From: Antarctobacter heliothermus
Lineage (GTDB): Bacteria > Pseudomonadota > Alphaproteobacteria > Rhodobacterales > Rhodobacteraceae
Assembly (NCBI RefSeq): GCF_900188425.1
Contig: NZ_FZON01000017.1
Span: 26,821 to 90,820 of the forward strand
DNA: 64,000 bases
Direction of reading: 5' to 3'
A program made the position numbers and the translations under genes. The first letter of the stretch is position 1; each line of letters begins with the position of its first letter. Below are positions 36,391-44,991 of the stretch, one piece after another. The notes beneath the pieces were generated by a model. The model ran no database searches, had not been told where the DNA came from, and worked only from the letters and a program-made list of their open reading frames with translations.

Positions 36391-36671
36391 CAAAGGGCGA
36401 CGCGATTGACCCAAAAGGCCTGATGGCCGATGCCTATGCCATCGAAGGGATCACCGCCGAAGAATGTCGGTCGATTTTCCTCGACTGGGCGCTGTCGCTG
36501 CCTGAGGGCGTGGACACGCAGGCGTTGATTGGCGCCACGTTGGCCCGCCACGGCGTGGCGGCAGACCATCCGATGACACAGGTTTTGCGTGACGGTTTGG
36601 CGACGGCAGGCAAACCCCGCCGCCGAGGCGGGTGGAAATCACGGCCCCGTCCGGACATGGACGAGGCGTGA
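36387..36671 (+). CDS. Small hypothetical protein coupled to glnE
   Basis: This 94-residue protein (MTKGDAIDPKGLMADAYAIEG, then ITAEECRSIFLDWALSLPEG) is soluble and helical, with a basic C-terminus (GKPRRRGGWKSRPRPDMDEA). Its ATG overlaps the glnE stop (ATGA), so it is co-translated with glnE. No named family recognised. The last codons lie in a 25-bp tandem duplication that also copies the stop codon. Confidence 0.75.
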   Translation: MTKGDAIDPKGLMADAYAIEGITAEECRSIFLDWALSLPEGVDTQALIGATLARHGVAADHPMTQVLRDGLATAGKPRRRGGWKSRPRPDMDEA

Positions 36672-36696
36672 CCGTCCGGACACGGACGAGGCGTGA
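36647..36696 (+). repeat. 25-bp imperfect tandem duplication
   Basis: Positions 36647-36671 and 36672-36696 are identical except one T/C difference (GGACATGG versus GGACACGG). The first copy encodes the C-terminus and stop of the glnE-linked gene; the second is non-coding and ends 3 bases before the eda stop on the other strand. Confidence 0.9.
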
Positions 36697-36699
36697 GGA

Positions 36700-37344
36700 T
36701 TAGCTGCGGGGCAGGGCGGCCGCTGTGCGGGCAAGTTCCTCGATCGCGGCCCAGTCGCCGGCCGCGACCAGATCCTTGGGCGCGACCCAGCTGCCACCGA
36801 CACACAGGGTGTTCGACAGCGCCAGATAGTCCGGTGCATTGGCGGGACTGACACCGCCGGTGGGACAGAACCGCACCTGCGGGATCGGCGCACCGATGGA
36901 TTTAAGCGCAGGTACGCCACCATTGGCCTCTGCCGGAAAGAACTTTTGCACCGAATAGCCACGTTCCAACAGGCGCATCGCCTCTGTCGAGGTGGCGATC
37001 CCCGGCAGAAGCGGCAGGTTTGCCGCCTCACAGGCATCCAGTAGTTTGTCCGTGGCCCCCGGCGAGACGCCGAACTTTGCGCCCGCTGCGATGGCGGCGG
37101 CCACGTCTTCTGGGGTCAGCAAGGTGCCCGCGCCGACAATGCCGCCCTCAACCTGTGCCATCTCGCGGATCGCATCCAGCGCCGCCGGGGTACGCAACGT
37201 CACCTCCAGCACCGGCAGCCCACCGGCGACCAGCGCCTCGGCCAAGGGCCGCGCCTTGGAGGCGTCGTCGATCACAAGAACCGGGATCACGGGGGCAAGG
37301 CGGCACAGCGCCTCGTTGCTTTGGCTGGCGTCTTGTGGAGTCAT
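36700..37344 (-). CDS. eda: KDPG aldolase (2-dehydro-3-deoxy-phosphogluconate aldolase)
   Basis: This 214-residue class I aldolase cleaves KDPG to pyruvate and glyceraldehyde 3-phosphate, the last Entner-Doudoroff step. Catalytic Glu is in LPVLEVTLRTPAAL and the Schiff-base Lys in SVQKFFPAE; FCPTGGVSPANAPDYL is the phosphate-binding end. The ATG at 37344 gives normal length; an upstream in-frame extension is unlike the family. It lies 61 bases downstream of edd and is co-transcribed with it. Confidence 0.95.
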   Translation of the reverse strand: MTPQDASQSNEALCRLAPVIPVLVIDDASKARPLAEALVAGGLPVLEVTLRTPAALDAIREMAQVEGGIVGAGTLLTPEDVAAAIAAGAKFGVSPGATDKLLDACEAANLPLLPGIATSTEAMRLLERGYSVQKFFPAEANGGVPALKSIGAPIPQVRFCPTGGVSPANAPDYLALSNTLCVGGSWVAPKDLVAAGDWAAIEELARTAAALPRS

Positions 37345-37377
37345 CAAACGGGTCTCACTCTGGCAGGGTGGATTTTG

Positions 37378-37407
37378 AGTATTTGTACCAAGAAGAAGCG
37401 GCAGATC
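37378..37407 (+). repeat. Structured intergenic element, degenerate copy
   Basis: AGTATTTGTACCAAGAAGAAGC continuing GGCAGATC matches the tail of copy 1 (GATATTTTTGGCCAGAAGAAGC, then CGCAGATC). The GC hairpin half is missing. It lies between edd and eda and overlaps the last bases of edd. Confidence 0.5.
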
Positions 37408-39211
37408 ACACCACCACGGCCGCGCCGTTGGATGCAAGTCCAACATTTTGGCGGAAGGCCTCGAACAGTTCGCGCCCGACGCCGTGGCCATTGTTGCTGA
37501 GGTCGGCCTGAACCGGATCGCGGTCGGCGAAATCAGGGGCCAGCGTTTCCAGCGTGCCGTTCACGGCATCGACGCGGACGATATCGCCGTCACGCAGCCG
37601 CGCCAACGGGCCGCCATTTGCCGCCTCGGGGGAGACGTGGATGGCGGCGGGCACCTTGCCGGATGCGCCGGACATGCGGCCATCGGTGACCAGCGCCACC
37701 TTGAGCCCGCGATCCTGAAGAACGGCAAGTGTGGGCACAAGACCATGCAATTCCGGCATGCCGTTCGATTTCGGCCCCTGAAAGCGCACGACGACCACCG
37801 TGTCAGAGGTGAACTCACCCGCCTTGAACGCGGCCTTGACGCTGTCCTGATCCTGAAAGATCCGCGCCGGGGCCTCGATCACATGGCGTTCGGGGGCGAC
37901 GGCAGAGACTTTGATCATGCCGTGACCCAGATTGCCGTGCAGTTGTTTCAGACCACCCGAGGTCTGGAACGGATCGCGCGCGGGGCGCAGGATCTTGTCA
38001 TTCTGGCTGTCACGCGGGCCGTCGCGGTAAGTGATCTCATTCCCGGTCAGAACGGGTTCGCGAGTATACAGCGACAGGCCGTCGCCGGCGACGGTCTTGA
38101 CGTCGTCATGCAGCAGACCTGCTTCCAACAGGCTGCCGATCATGTACTGCAAGCCGCCTGCGGCGTGGAAATGGTTCACGTCCGCCAGGCCGTTCGGGTA
38201 GACTTTGGCCATCAGCGGCGTGGCAGAGCTGATCTCATCGAAATCCTCCAGCTCCAGCGCGATACCGGCGGCGCGCGCCATGGCGGGCAGGTGCAGGACA
38301 AGGTTGGTAGACCCACCCGTCGCCATCAGGCCCACGATGCCGTTCACAAAGGCCTTGGCATCCAGGATGTCACAGACCGGGCGATAGGCATTGCCCAGAG
38401 CCGTGATCGACAACGCGTGTTTGGCCGCCTCGGCGGTCAACGCGTCGCGCAGCGGTGAGCCTGGGTTGATGAACGATGTGCCCGGCAAGTGCAGGCCCAT
38501 GAACTCCATCAACATCTGGTTGGAGTTGGCGGTGCCGTAGAAGGTGCAGGTGCCTGCGCCGTGGTATGAGGCCATCTCTGCCTCCATCAATTTGTCCCGG
38601 CCCACTTCGCCAGCGGCAAACTGCTGTCGCACCTTGGCCTTTTGATCATTGGGCAGGCCCGAGGTCATGGGCCCGGCGGGAATGAACAGGCCGGGGATAT
38701 AGCCGAATGTGGCGGCGGCGATCACCAGGCCCGGCACGATCTTGTCGCAAACACCAAGGTAGACGGCGGCGTCAAAGACGTTGTGGCTCAGCGCGACACC
38801 AGCCGCCAGCGCGATCACATCGCGCGAGAAAAGCGACAGTTCCATGCCGACCTGCCCCTGGGTGACGCCGTCACACATTGCGGGCACGCCGCCGGCAACC
38901 TGCGCTGTGCCACCGGCGGCGCGCGCGGCCTCACGGATCACTTGCGGGTAAGTTTCAAACGGCTGGTGCGCTGACAGCATGTCGTTGTAGGCAGTCACGA
39001 TGCCAAGGTTGGGCGCGCGCCCACCAGCCAGCGCGTCCTTGTCGTCGCTCATCGCGGCGTAAGCATGGGCCTGGTTGCCGCAGGTCAGGTGCGCGCGGCG
39101 CGGGCCTTCGTCGGCGGCGCGGCGCATCCGGTCCAGATAGGTGGCGCGCATCTGCTCTGAGCGGGCTTCGATACGGGCGGTGACTCGGGCGATGGTGGCG
39201 TCAAGCGGCAT
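37406..39211 (-). CDS. edd: Phosphogluconate dehydratase
   Basis: The 601-residue iron-sulfur dehydratase converts 6-phosphogluconate to KDPG, the first committed Entner-Doudoroff step. It belongs to the IlvD/Edd family: [99 protein letters not shown] and [24 protein letters not shown] supply the cluster cysteines. Length is standard. A GTTAGCGCTAAC palindrome 55 bases upstream suggests control by a LacI-type regulator. Confidence 0.96.
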   Translation of the reverse strand: MPLDATIARVTARIEARSEQMRATYLDRMRRAADEGPRRAHLTCGNQAHAYAAMSDDKDALAGGRAPNLGIVTAYNDMLSAHQPFETYPQVIREAARAAGGTAQVAGGVPAMCDGVTQGQVGMELSLFSRDVIALAAGVALSHNVFDAAVYLGVCDKIVPGLVIAAATFGYIPGLFIPAGPMTSGLPNDQKAKVRQQFAAGEVGRDKLMEAEMASYHGAGTCTFYGTANSNQMLMEFMGLHLPGTSFINPGSPLRDALTAEAAKHALSITALGNAYRPVCDILDAKAFVNGIVGLMATGGSTNLVLHLPAMARAAGIALELEDFDEISSATPLMAKVYPNGLADVNHFHAAGGLQYMIGSLLEAGLLHDDVKTVAGDGLSLYTREPVLTGNEITYRDGPRDSQNDKILRPARDPFQTSGGLKQLHGNLGHGMIKVSAVAPERHVIEAPARIFQDQDSVKAAFKAGEFTSDTVVVVRFQGPKSNGMPELHGLVPTLAVLQDRGLKVALVTDGRMSGASGKVPAAIHVSPEAANGGPLARLRDGDIVRVDAVNGTLETLAPDFADRDPVQADLSNNGHGVGRELFEAFRQNVGLASNGAAVVV

Positions 39212-39265
39212 TCGGGACTCCCTTGGGGATCAGCGTTGGCTTGGGGTTGGGTTTTCCTTAATCCA

Positions 39266-39277
39266 GTTAGCGCTAAC
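39266..39277. promoter_or_regulatory. LacI-type operator upstream of edd-eda
   Basis: GTTAGCGCTAAC is a perfect 12-bp palindrome with a central CG, the hallmark of LacI-family operators. It lies 55 bases before the edd start and about 102 bases before the divergent methyltransferase gene. No LacI gene is adjacent, so the regulator is encoded elsewhere or is the one at 59285, which is less likely. Confidence 0.72.
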
Positions 39278-39378
39278 GGTAAAGGGCCAATCATGTTCTG
39301 CGCGGATTCTGCGCAAGTTACCCACTCAGAAACGCGCCAGCGCTTTCCCCGGTTCCCGAAGCAGGCTAATCGAAGGGC

Positions 39379-40587
39379 ATGACAGATATAGAAACGCCCC
39401 AAGGCCGCCCCGTGCTGCGCCTGAAACCCAAAGCCAATGCGCGCGCGATCCGTCGTGGTGCGCCGTGGGTCTTTGACAATGAACTTGTGATGGACCGGCG
39501 CAGTAAGGCGCTGACGCCCGGCAGCATCGCCACGTTGGAGGACGCAGAACGCACGCCGCTGGCGACGGTCGCGGTCAATCCTGCCTCGCGCATCGTTGGG
39601 CGGGTGCTGGATCGGGATGCCTCGGCGCAGATCGACGAGGCTTGGTTCACGACGCGGCTGCGCAAGGCGCTGTCGCTTCGCGAAAGCGCCTATGATGCGC
39701 CATTCTACAGACTGATCCATGCCGAAGGTGACGGGCTGCCCGGCGTGGTGATCGACCGTTTTGGTGATACTTGCGTGGTGCAACCCAATGCGGTCTGGGC
39801 GGAGGTGCATCTCAAGGCGCTGACAACAGCGTTGGTCGCGGTGACCGGGGTGGCCAATGTGCTCAAGAACGCAGGCGGGCGAGGCCGCGCACTCGAAGGG
39901 CTCGACGACGAGGATGCCGTGCTGCGTGGCGCGGCACCTGATGGCCCGCTGCCGGTTCAGATGAATGGCGCCACCTACATGGCCGACCTCACCGGCGGAC
40001 AAAAAACCGGCCTGTTCTATGATCAGCGTGACAATCAGGGTTTTGTCGCCCGTCTGGCTGGCGGCAAGACCGTGCTGGACGTGTTCACTCATGTCGGCGG
40101 TTTCGGTCTGGCGGCGCTGGCTGGGGGGGCGACCCACACGCTGGCGGTGGATGGCTCTGCCCCGGCTTTGGCGCTGGCCGAAGAGGGGGCCGGGCGCATG
40201 AACGCCACCGATCGGTTCGAGACGCGGCAGGGCGATGCCTTTGCCGTGATGGATGCCCTGGCAAGTGAAGACAGGCGTTTTGACGTCGTGATCTGCGATC
40301 CCCCCGCCTTTGCGCCCAACAAACCCGCGTTGGACAAGGGGTTGCGCGCCTATGAGCGTGTCGCACGCCTGGCCGCAACGCTGGTGGCAGAGGATGGCTA
40401 TCTGGTGTTGTGCTCCTGTTCACACGCTGCCGACCTGAACAGCTTTACCGGGGCCTGTCTGCGCGGCATTGGCCGGTCGGGACGGTGGGCGCAACTGATC
40501 CATACCGGCACCGCCGGGCCGGATCATCCGCTACTGCCGCAACTGGCGGAGTCGGGGTATCTCAAGGCGCTGGTTTTCCGCCTGTGA
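39379..40587 (+). CDS. Class I SAM-dependent rRNA methyltransferase, RlmI-type
   Basis: A 402-residue protein with an N-terminal PUA-like domain (LRLKPKANARAIRRGAPWVFDNEL), a central domain and a C-terminal Rossmann methyltransferase (GKTVLDVFTHVGGFGLAALAGGATHTLAVD as the SAM site; VVICDPPAFAPNKPALDKGLRAYERVARLA as the catalytic DPPAF motif). RlmI makes m5C1962 in 23S rRNA. Whether this homolog has the same target is inferred. Its stop overlaps the next gene's GTG start (GTGA). Confidence 0.9.
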   Translation: MTDIETPQGRPVLRLKPKANARAIRRGAPWVFDNELVMDRRSKALTPGSIATLEDAERTPLATVAVNPASRIVGRVLDRDASAQIDEAWFTTRLRKALSLRESAYDAPFYRLIHAEGDGLPGVVIDRFGDTCVVQPNAVWAEVHLKALTTALVAVTGVANVLKNAGGRGRALEGLDDEDAVLRGAAPDGPLPVQMNGATYMADLTGGQKTGLFYDQRDNQGFVARLAGGKTVLDVFTHVGGFGLAALAGGATHTLAVDGSAPALALAEEGAGRMNATDRFETRQGDAFAVMDALASEDRRFDVVICDPPAFAPNKPALDKGLRAYERVARLAATLVAEDGYLVLCSCSHAADLNSFTGACLRGIGRSGRWAQLIHTGTAGPDHPLLPQLAESGYLKALVFRL

Positions 40588-41126
40588 AAGTTCTGTTGGA
40601 TACATGTGTGCTGTATCCAACAGTGATGCGCGAGGTCTTGTTGGGCGCGGCGTCCAAGGGTCTGTTCACGCCGCTCTGGTCGGCGCGTATCCTGGAGGAA
40701 TGGGCCCGTGCGGCGCGGAAAATTGGCCCAGAGGGTGAGGCGCAGGCCCGCGGTGAGGTCGCCCTTGTCCGCGCCGCCTGGCCCCGGGCAGAGGTTGTCT
40801 GGAAACCCTCTCTGGAAGGGCGGCTGTGGCTGCCGGACCCCAACGACGCGCATGTGCTGGCCGCCGCTATCGCGGGCAATGCGGATGTGATCATCACGCT
40901 GAACGCCAAGGATTTCCCGCGCAATGTCCTGGCGGAAGAGGGGCTTGCCCGGGCCGACCCCGATGCCTTTCTGCTGGGATTCTGGCAGGCGCAGCCCGAC
41001 ACGATGGCGCAGGTTGGTGAGGCGGTGCGCGTGCAGGCGGAACGGCTTTCGGGCCAGCCCTGGACGATCCGCGACCTGATGAAAAAGGCCCGCTTGCCGC
41101 GTCTGGCCAAGGCGCTGTCGGGCTAG
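40584..41126 (+). CDS. PIN-domain protein (putative ribonuclease)
   Basis: The 180-residue protein begins VKVLLDTCVLYPTVMREVLLGAASKGLFTPLWS, the first PIN acidic motif, and carries the second in LWLPDPNDAHVLAAAIAGNADVIITLNAKDFP. These acidic residues coordinate Mg in PIN nucleases. The C-terminal extension (ADPDAFLLGFWQAQPDTMAQV, onward to the Lys-rich end) is typical of a Rhodobacterales PIN subgroup. GTG 40584 overlaps the methyltransferase stop. There is no antitoxin-like gene on either side, so it is probably not a classical VapC toxin; coupling to an rRNA methyltransferase suggests an RNA role. Confidence 0.82.
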   Translation: MKVLLDTCVLYPTVMREVLLGAASKGLFTPLWSARILEEWARAARKIGPEGEAQARGEVALVRAAWPRAEVVWKPSLEGRLWLPDPNDAHVLAAAIAGNADVIITLNAKDFPRNVLAEEGLARADPDAFLLGFWQAQPDTMAQVGEAVRVQAERLSGQPWTIRDLMKKARLPRLAKALSG

Positions 41127-41202
41127 GGTTGCAGGGGCGGGCTGCGCGCTTTATCTCTCTGCAAACCCGATGAAATCCGTCGGAGACCAAAAAGGACTTT
41201 CC

Positions 41203-42279
41203 GTGACACCGCCCCGTCTTGAGATCCGCAACATCAACCGCCGCTATGATGGCAAACCCGTGGTCGACAATGTCTCACTTGCGATTCAGCCGGGCCATGT
41301 AACCTGCCTTCTGGGGCCATCGGGTTGCGGCAAATCCACCACGTTGCGGATCATCGCGGGCGTCGAGATGCAGGATTCCGGCAGTATCTACGTCGACGGC
41401 AATCTGATCTGTGACACGGTGTTTCGGGTCCCGCCCGAACGGCGGTCGGTTGGGTTGATGTTTCAGGATTTCGCGCTTTTTCCGCACCTTAGCGTTGGGG
41501 AGAACGTCGCCTTTGGCCTCAAAGGATCGGGGGCAGAGAAAAAGGCCCGCGCCAGGGATTATCTGGGGCGCGTCGGGCTGGAGCATTATATCGACGGCTA
41601 TCCGCACGAATTGTCGGGTGGTGAGCAGCAGCGCGTCGCGTTGGCCCGCGCGCTGGCGCCCAAACCGCGCGTCATGCTGATGGATGAACCGTTCTCCGGC
41701 CTCGACAACCGCCTGCGCGACGGCATCCGGGATGAGACGCTGGAACTGCTCAAGGAAGAGGGCACGTCGGTTCTGCTGGTCACGCATGAACCCGAGGAGG
41801 CCATGCGGATGGCCGATGAAATAGCGCTGATGCGCAAGGGGCACATTGTCCAGATGGGCGCACCCTATAACATCTACAACTCCCCCGCAGACCGGGAGGC
41901 AGTGGCTTTTTTCAGTGACATCAATACGATACGAGGCAAAGTTCAAGGAGCGCTGGTCGCAACGCCCTTTGGCCAGTTCTTTGCGCCGGGGTTTTCGGAT
42001 GGCACCGAGGTTGAGATCGTCTTTCGCCCGCAACATGTCAGCATTGATTTTGATCGGGCTGGCAAGGGGCCCAGCCCCTCAACGCGGACAGGTGCGCCTG
42101 CGCGCGGGGTGGTCGAACGCGCGCGCTTCATGGGGGCGGAAAGCCTTGTGGAGTTCCGCATGGACCACGATCAGCAAAAACTGCGGGCGTCTGTGCCGAA
42201 TGTGTTCCTGCCGAAACCCGGCACACCCATGTGGCTCAGCGTTCGGCGCGACCGCTGTTTTGTCTTTCCGGCGCATTGA
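41203..42279 (+). CDS. ABC transporter ATP-binding protein (FbpC/PotA-like), orphan
   Basis: This 358-residue ATPase has Walker A LLGPSGCGKSTTLR, Q-loop MFQDFALFPHL, signature LSGGEQQRVALARAL, Walker B VMLMDEPFSGLD and H-loop VTHEPEEAMRMAD. A C-terminal TOBE/OB region follows (about 240-358), as in iron(III), polyamine and molybdate importers. GTG 41203 follows AAGGACTTTCC; a GTG-to-ATG extension of 11 codons is possible. No permease or binding-protein gene is adjacent, so its partners are encoded elsewhere. Confidence 0.88.
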   Translation: MTPPRLEIRNINRRYDGKPVVDNVSLAIQPGHVTCLLGPSGCGKSTTLRIIAGVEMQDSGSIYVDGNLICDTVFRVPPERRSVGLMFQDFALFPHLSVGENVAFGLKGSGAEKKARARDYLGRVGLEHYIDGYPHELSGGEQQRVALARALAPKPRVMLMDEPFSGLDNRLRDGIRDETLELLKEEGTSVLLVTHEPEEAMRMADEIALMRKGHIVQMGAPYNIYNSPADREAVAFFSDINTIRGKVQGALVATPFGQFFAPGFSDGTEVEIVFRPQHVSIDFDRAGKGPSPSTRTGAPARGVVERARFMGAESLVEFRMDHDQQKLRASVPNVFLPKPGTPMWLSVRRDRCFVFPAH

Positions 42280-42308
42280 TTTGTCCACAGGCGTTTGTGG
42301 ATAACTAT

Positions 42309-42536
42309 TCACCCATCGCGTGAAGCCAGACAGTGTTGCAGCACAAAAACCCGGATTGACGACGCCAACCCCACCTCGGGGTCTCGACTTACATCAATTT
42401 CGGACGCCAATGCATTGATAGTTTTGTTATTTTCTCGTGCGATGCGGCGAAATTCTAACCAGAACAGATCCTCCAGAGATACCGACGTGCGATGCCCCTT
42501 GAGCGTCAGCGAATGCTTGACCGGACGCCCCTTCAT
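42309..42536 (-). CDS. Ribbon-helix-helix domain protein
   Basis: The 75-residue protein MKGRPVKHSLTLKGHRTSVSLEDLFWLEFRRIARENNKTINALASEID has the RHH_4 pattern: a short beta strand (HRTSVSLED) followed by two helices. It likely binds DNA as a dimer. Its ATG overlaps the stop of the DUF4169 gene (ATGA), a pair often found together near fumC in Rhodobacterales (recollection). The target is unknown. Confidence 0.82.
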   Translation of the reverse strand: MKGRPVKHSLTLKGHRTSVSLEDLFWLEFRRIARENNKTINALASEIDVSRDPEVGLASSIRVFVLQHCLASRDG

Positions 42537-42715
42537 TCTTTTTCGTGTCCGTCCAGATCGCTTTTGGCCTTGTCCGCGCGTGCTTTGGCCAGATCCTTTT
42601 GCGCCTTGCTCAACCCATGTTGCGCCGCGTTGGCGTCGCCATCACGGCGCTTCCCATCGCGCGCCTTTTGCTTCTTGAAACGGTTGAGATTGACGACTTT
42701 TGACAAGGGATCCCC
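42533..42715 (-). CDS. DUF4169 family small basic protein
   Basis: A 60-residue, highly charged helical protein: SKVVNLNRFKKQKARDGKRR followed by a Lys/Ala-rich helix ending KSDLDGHEKE, the DUF4169 pattern. The start is uncertain: ATG 42715 or TTG 42706, the latter giving the usual xKVVNLxxF beginning. It is coupled to the RHH gene. Function unknown. Confidence 0.75.
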   Translation of the reverse strand, partial: GDPLSKVVNLNRFKKQKARDGKRRDGDANAAQHGLSKAQKDLAKARADKAKSDLDGHEKE

Positions 42716-42826
42716 CATGGAGAAACGGCACCCGGACAAGCCGGATGCCGTCTATAGACCGTACGCAAGAAAACCCGGTCAGTTCAAGTCACCCGGACAG
42801 GGGCAACCCACCGCAGGTGTGGGCGA

Positions 42827-44221
42827 TCAGTCTTTGGGACCGATCATCTGTTCCGGGCGCACCACAGCGTCAAAGGTGGCCTCATCGACAAAACCCAGGG
42901 CAATCGCCTCTTCTTTCAACGTGGTGCCATTCTTGTACGCGGTCTTGGCGACCTTGGTGGCATTGTCATAGCCAATGGTCGGTGCCAGCGCCGTGACCAG
43001 CATCAGCGACTCTTTCATCAGCTTTTCGATGCGCGGCTCATTCGCCTTGATGCCGTTCAGCATCCGCAGGGTAAAGCTGTCTGCGGCGTCACCCAGCAGT
43101 TGGATCGACTGGAGCAGGTTGTAGCTCATCATCGGGTTGTAGACGTTGAGTTCAAAGTGGCCCTGAGACCCGGCGAACTTGATCGCCGCGTCGTTGCCCA
43201 TGACATGAGCGGCGACCTGTGTCAGCGCCTCTGCCTGCGTCGGGTTCACCTTGCCCGGCATGATCGAGGAACCGGGTTCGTTTTCCGGCAGGATCAATTC
43301 GCCAAGACCAGAGCGCGGGCCAGAGCCAAGGAACCGGATATCGCTGGCGATCTTATAGCAGCTGCCCGCGATGGTGGCCAAGGCACCCGACAGGAACACC
43401 ATGGCGTCATGGGCGGCCAGCGCCTCGAACTTGTTGGGCGCGGTGACAAAGGGCAGGCCAGTGATGTCCGCCATATGCGCGGCCACAGCCTCGGACCAGC
43501 CGGGGGCGGTGTTCAACCCGGTGCCGACGGCAGTGCCGCCTTGCGCCAGCTCATAGATGCCGGGCATCGCGGCCTCGACCCGTTTCAAACCCTGACGGAT
43601 CTGATGCGCGTAGCCAGAAAATTCCTGCCCCAATGTCAGCGGCGTCGCGTCTTGTGTATGGGTGCGGCCGATCTTGATGATGTCCTTGAACTCGGTCGAT
43701 TTGGCCTCCAGCCCTTCGGCCAGCTTGGTCAGGCCCGGGATCAGCACGTCGCGAACCATCATGGCGGTGGCGATATGCATTGCGGTGGGGAAGGTGTCGT
43801 TGGACGACTGACCCATGTTGCAATGGTCGTTCGGGTGTACCGGGTCCTTCGATCCGATCACGCCGCCCAGGATCTCGATCGCGCGGTTGGCGATGACCTC
43901 GTTGGAGTTCATGTTCGACTGGGTGCCTGACCCGGTTTGCCAGACGACCAGCGGAAAGTTGTCATCAAACTTGCCGTCAATGACCTCGCCGGCGGCCTGA
44001 ATCACCGCATCCGCGATCTTGGCGTCCATCTTGCCGGTGGACTTGTTCTGCATGGCGCAGGCTTTTTTGATCACCCCCAGCGCGCGCACGATGGCGACGG
44101 GCTGTTTTTCCCAACCGATGGGAAAGTTCATGATCGACCGCTGTGTCTGCGCGCCCCAGTACTTGTCTGCGGGGACTTCGAGCGGGCCAAAGCTGTCGGA
44201 TTCGGTGCGGGTCGCGGTCAT
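42827..44221 (-). CDS. fumC: Fumarate hydratase, class II
   Basis: This 464-residue iron-independent fumarase of the citrate cycle has the fumarase/aspartase signature [15 protein letters not shown], plus [19 protein letters not shown] and [20 protein letters not shown]. Length is normal. The ATG at 44221 ([29 protein letters not shown]) matches the family start, with AGGAG upstream. It precedes the DUF4169/RHH pair on the same strand. Confidence 0.97.
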   Translation of the reverse strand: MTATRTESDSFGPLEVPADKYWGAQTQRSIMNFPIGWEKQPVAIVRALGVIKKACAMQNKSTGKMDAKIADAVIQAAGEVIDGKFDDNFPLVVWQTGSGTQSNMNSNEVIANRAIEILGGVIGSKDPVHPNDHCNMGQSSNDTFPTAMHIATAMMVRDVLIPGLTKLAEGLEAKSTEFKDIIKIGRTHTQDATPLTLGQEFSGYAHQIRQGLKRVEAAMPGIYELAQGGTAVGTGLNTAPGWSEAVAAHMADITGLPFVTAPNKFEALAAHDAMVFLSGALATIAGSCYKIASDIRFLGSGPRSGLGELILPENEPGSSIMPGKVNPTQAEALTQVAAHVMGNDAAIKFAGSQGHFELNVYNPMMSYNLLQSIQLLGDAADSFTLRMLNGIKANEPRIEKLMKESLMLVTALAPTIGYDNATKVAKTAYKNGTTLKEEAIALGFVDEATFDAVVRPEQMIGPKD

Positions 44222-44445
44222 GGAAGGTGGCTCCTGAACTATGTTGCGCAACGGGTTAGCCCATGCCCCGGCAAAGGGCAATTCTGGTGGCGCAATCAGC
44301 GACAAATGCGCATCGGAGCGGACAAGGCGCAGTCGCGGCCCGGGACCGACGCCCGCGGAACGACAGGACGAGTCGGCCCCGTCGTATGGGTCAGGGGCGT
44401 CAGACCCCGTGTCGACGACAGGGGCCGGACACGCTCGCGACAGCG

Positions 44446-44919
44446 TTATTTGCGAAACCGGTCCAGGCTGACGACTTCGGCGTCGTGATGTTCTGACGGG
44501 GGCTTGGGGTCCGGGTCGTGGCCCGGGCCATCCGGCGGCGTGGGATCGTCGCCATCTTCGTCGTCTTCCTGGCTTTCGAATCGCAGTCCAAATTCCACCG
44601 AAGGATCGACAAAGGTTTTGATCGCGTCATACGGAATATACAACCGTTCTGGAGCGTCGCCAAAATTCAGCGTGACGGAAAACCCGTCGTCGGTCACATC
44701 CAGATTGTCGTACCAGTGCTGCATCACCACCGTCATCTCATCGGGGTAGCGGTCCGACAGCCAATCGGCCAGTTCGGCGTCCGGGTGCCCGGTGTCGAAG
44801 GTGATGAAAAAATGGTGTTCGCCCGGCAGGCCATCCTTTTGCACATCCTCGAGAACCTGCTGAATCAGGCCACGCATGGCGCGGTGCATGAGCTTGCCGT
44901 AGTCGATACCGTCGGACAT
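44446..44919 (-). CDS. sspB: SspB-family ClpXP adaptor (alpha type)
   Basis: This 157-residue protein matches alphaproteobacterial SspB: an [42 protein letters not shown] core, [24 protein letters not shown] segment, [28 protein letters not shown], then an acidic Pro-rich linker and a short C-terminal tail ([11 protein letters not shown]) that fits the ClpX-binding module. It delivers ssrA-tagged proteins to ClpXP. The tmRNA gene that makes those tags lies 3.1 kb away in this window. Confidence 0.92.
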   Translation of the reverse strand: MSDGIDYGKLMHRAMRGLIQQVLEDVQKDGLPGEHHFFITFDTGHPDAELADWLSDRYPDEMTVVMQHWYDNLDVTDDGFSVTLNFGDAPERLYIPYDAIKTFVDPSVEFGLRFESQEDDEDGDDPTPPDGPGHDPDPKPPSEHHDAEVVSLDRFRK

Positions 44920-44991
44920 ATGGGGATCCCTTTGAGCGCCCCCCCACCATATTGCTTTTGGCAGAGAGTAAAAGGGGCCAAGGGGCGAAAA

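Noticed and set aside
40584..41126. Type II toxin-antitoxin module
   Set aside because: The PIN protein has no adjacent antitoxin-like gene and is fused by overlap to a methyltransferase gene.
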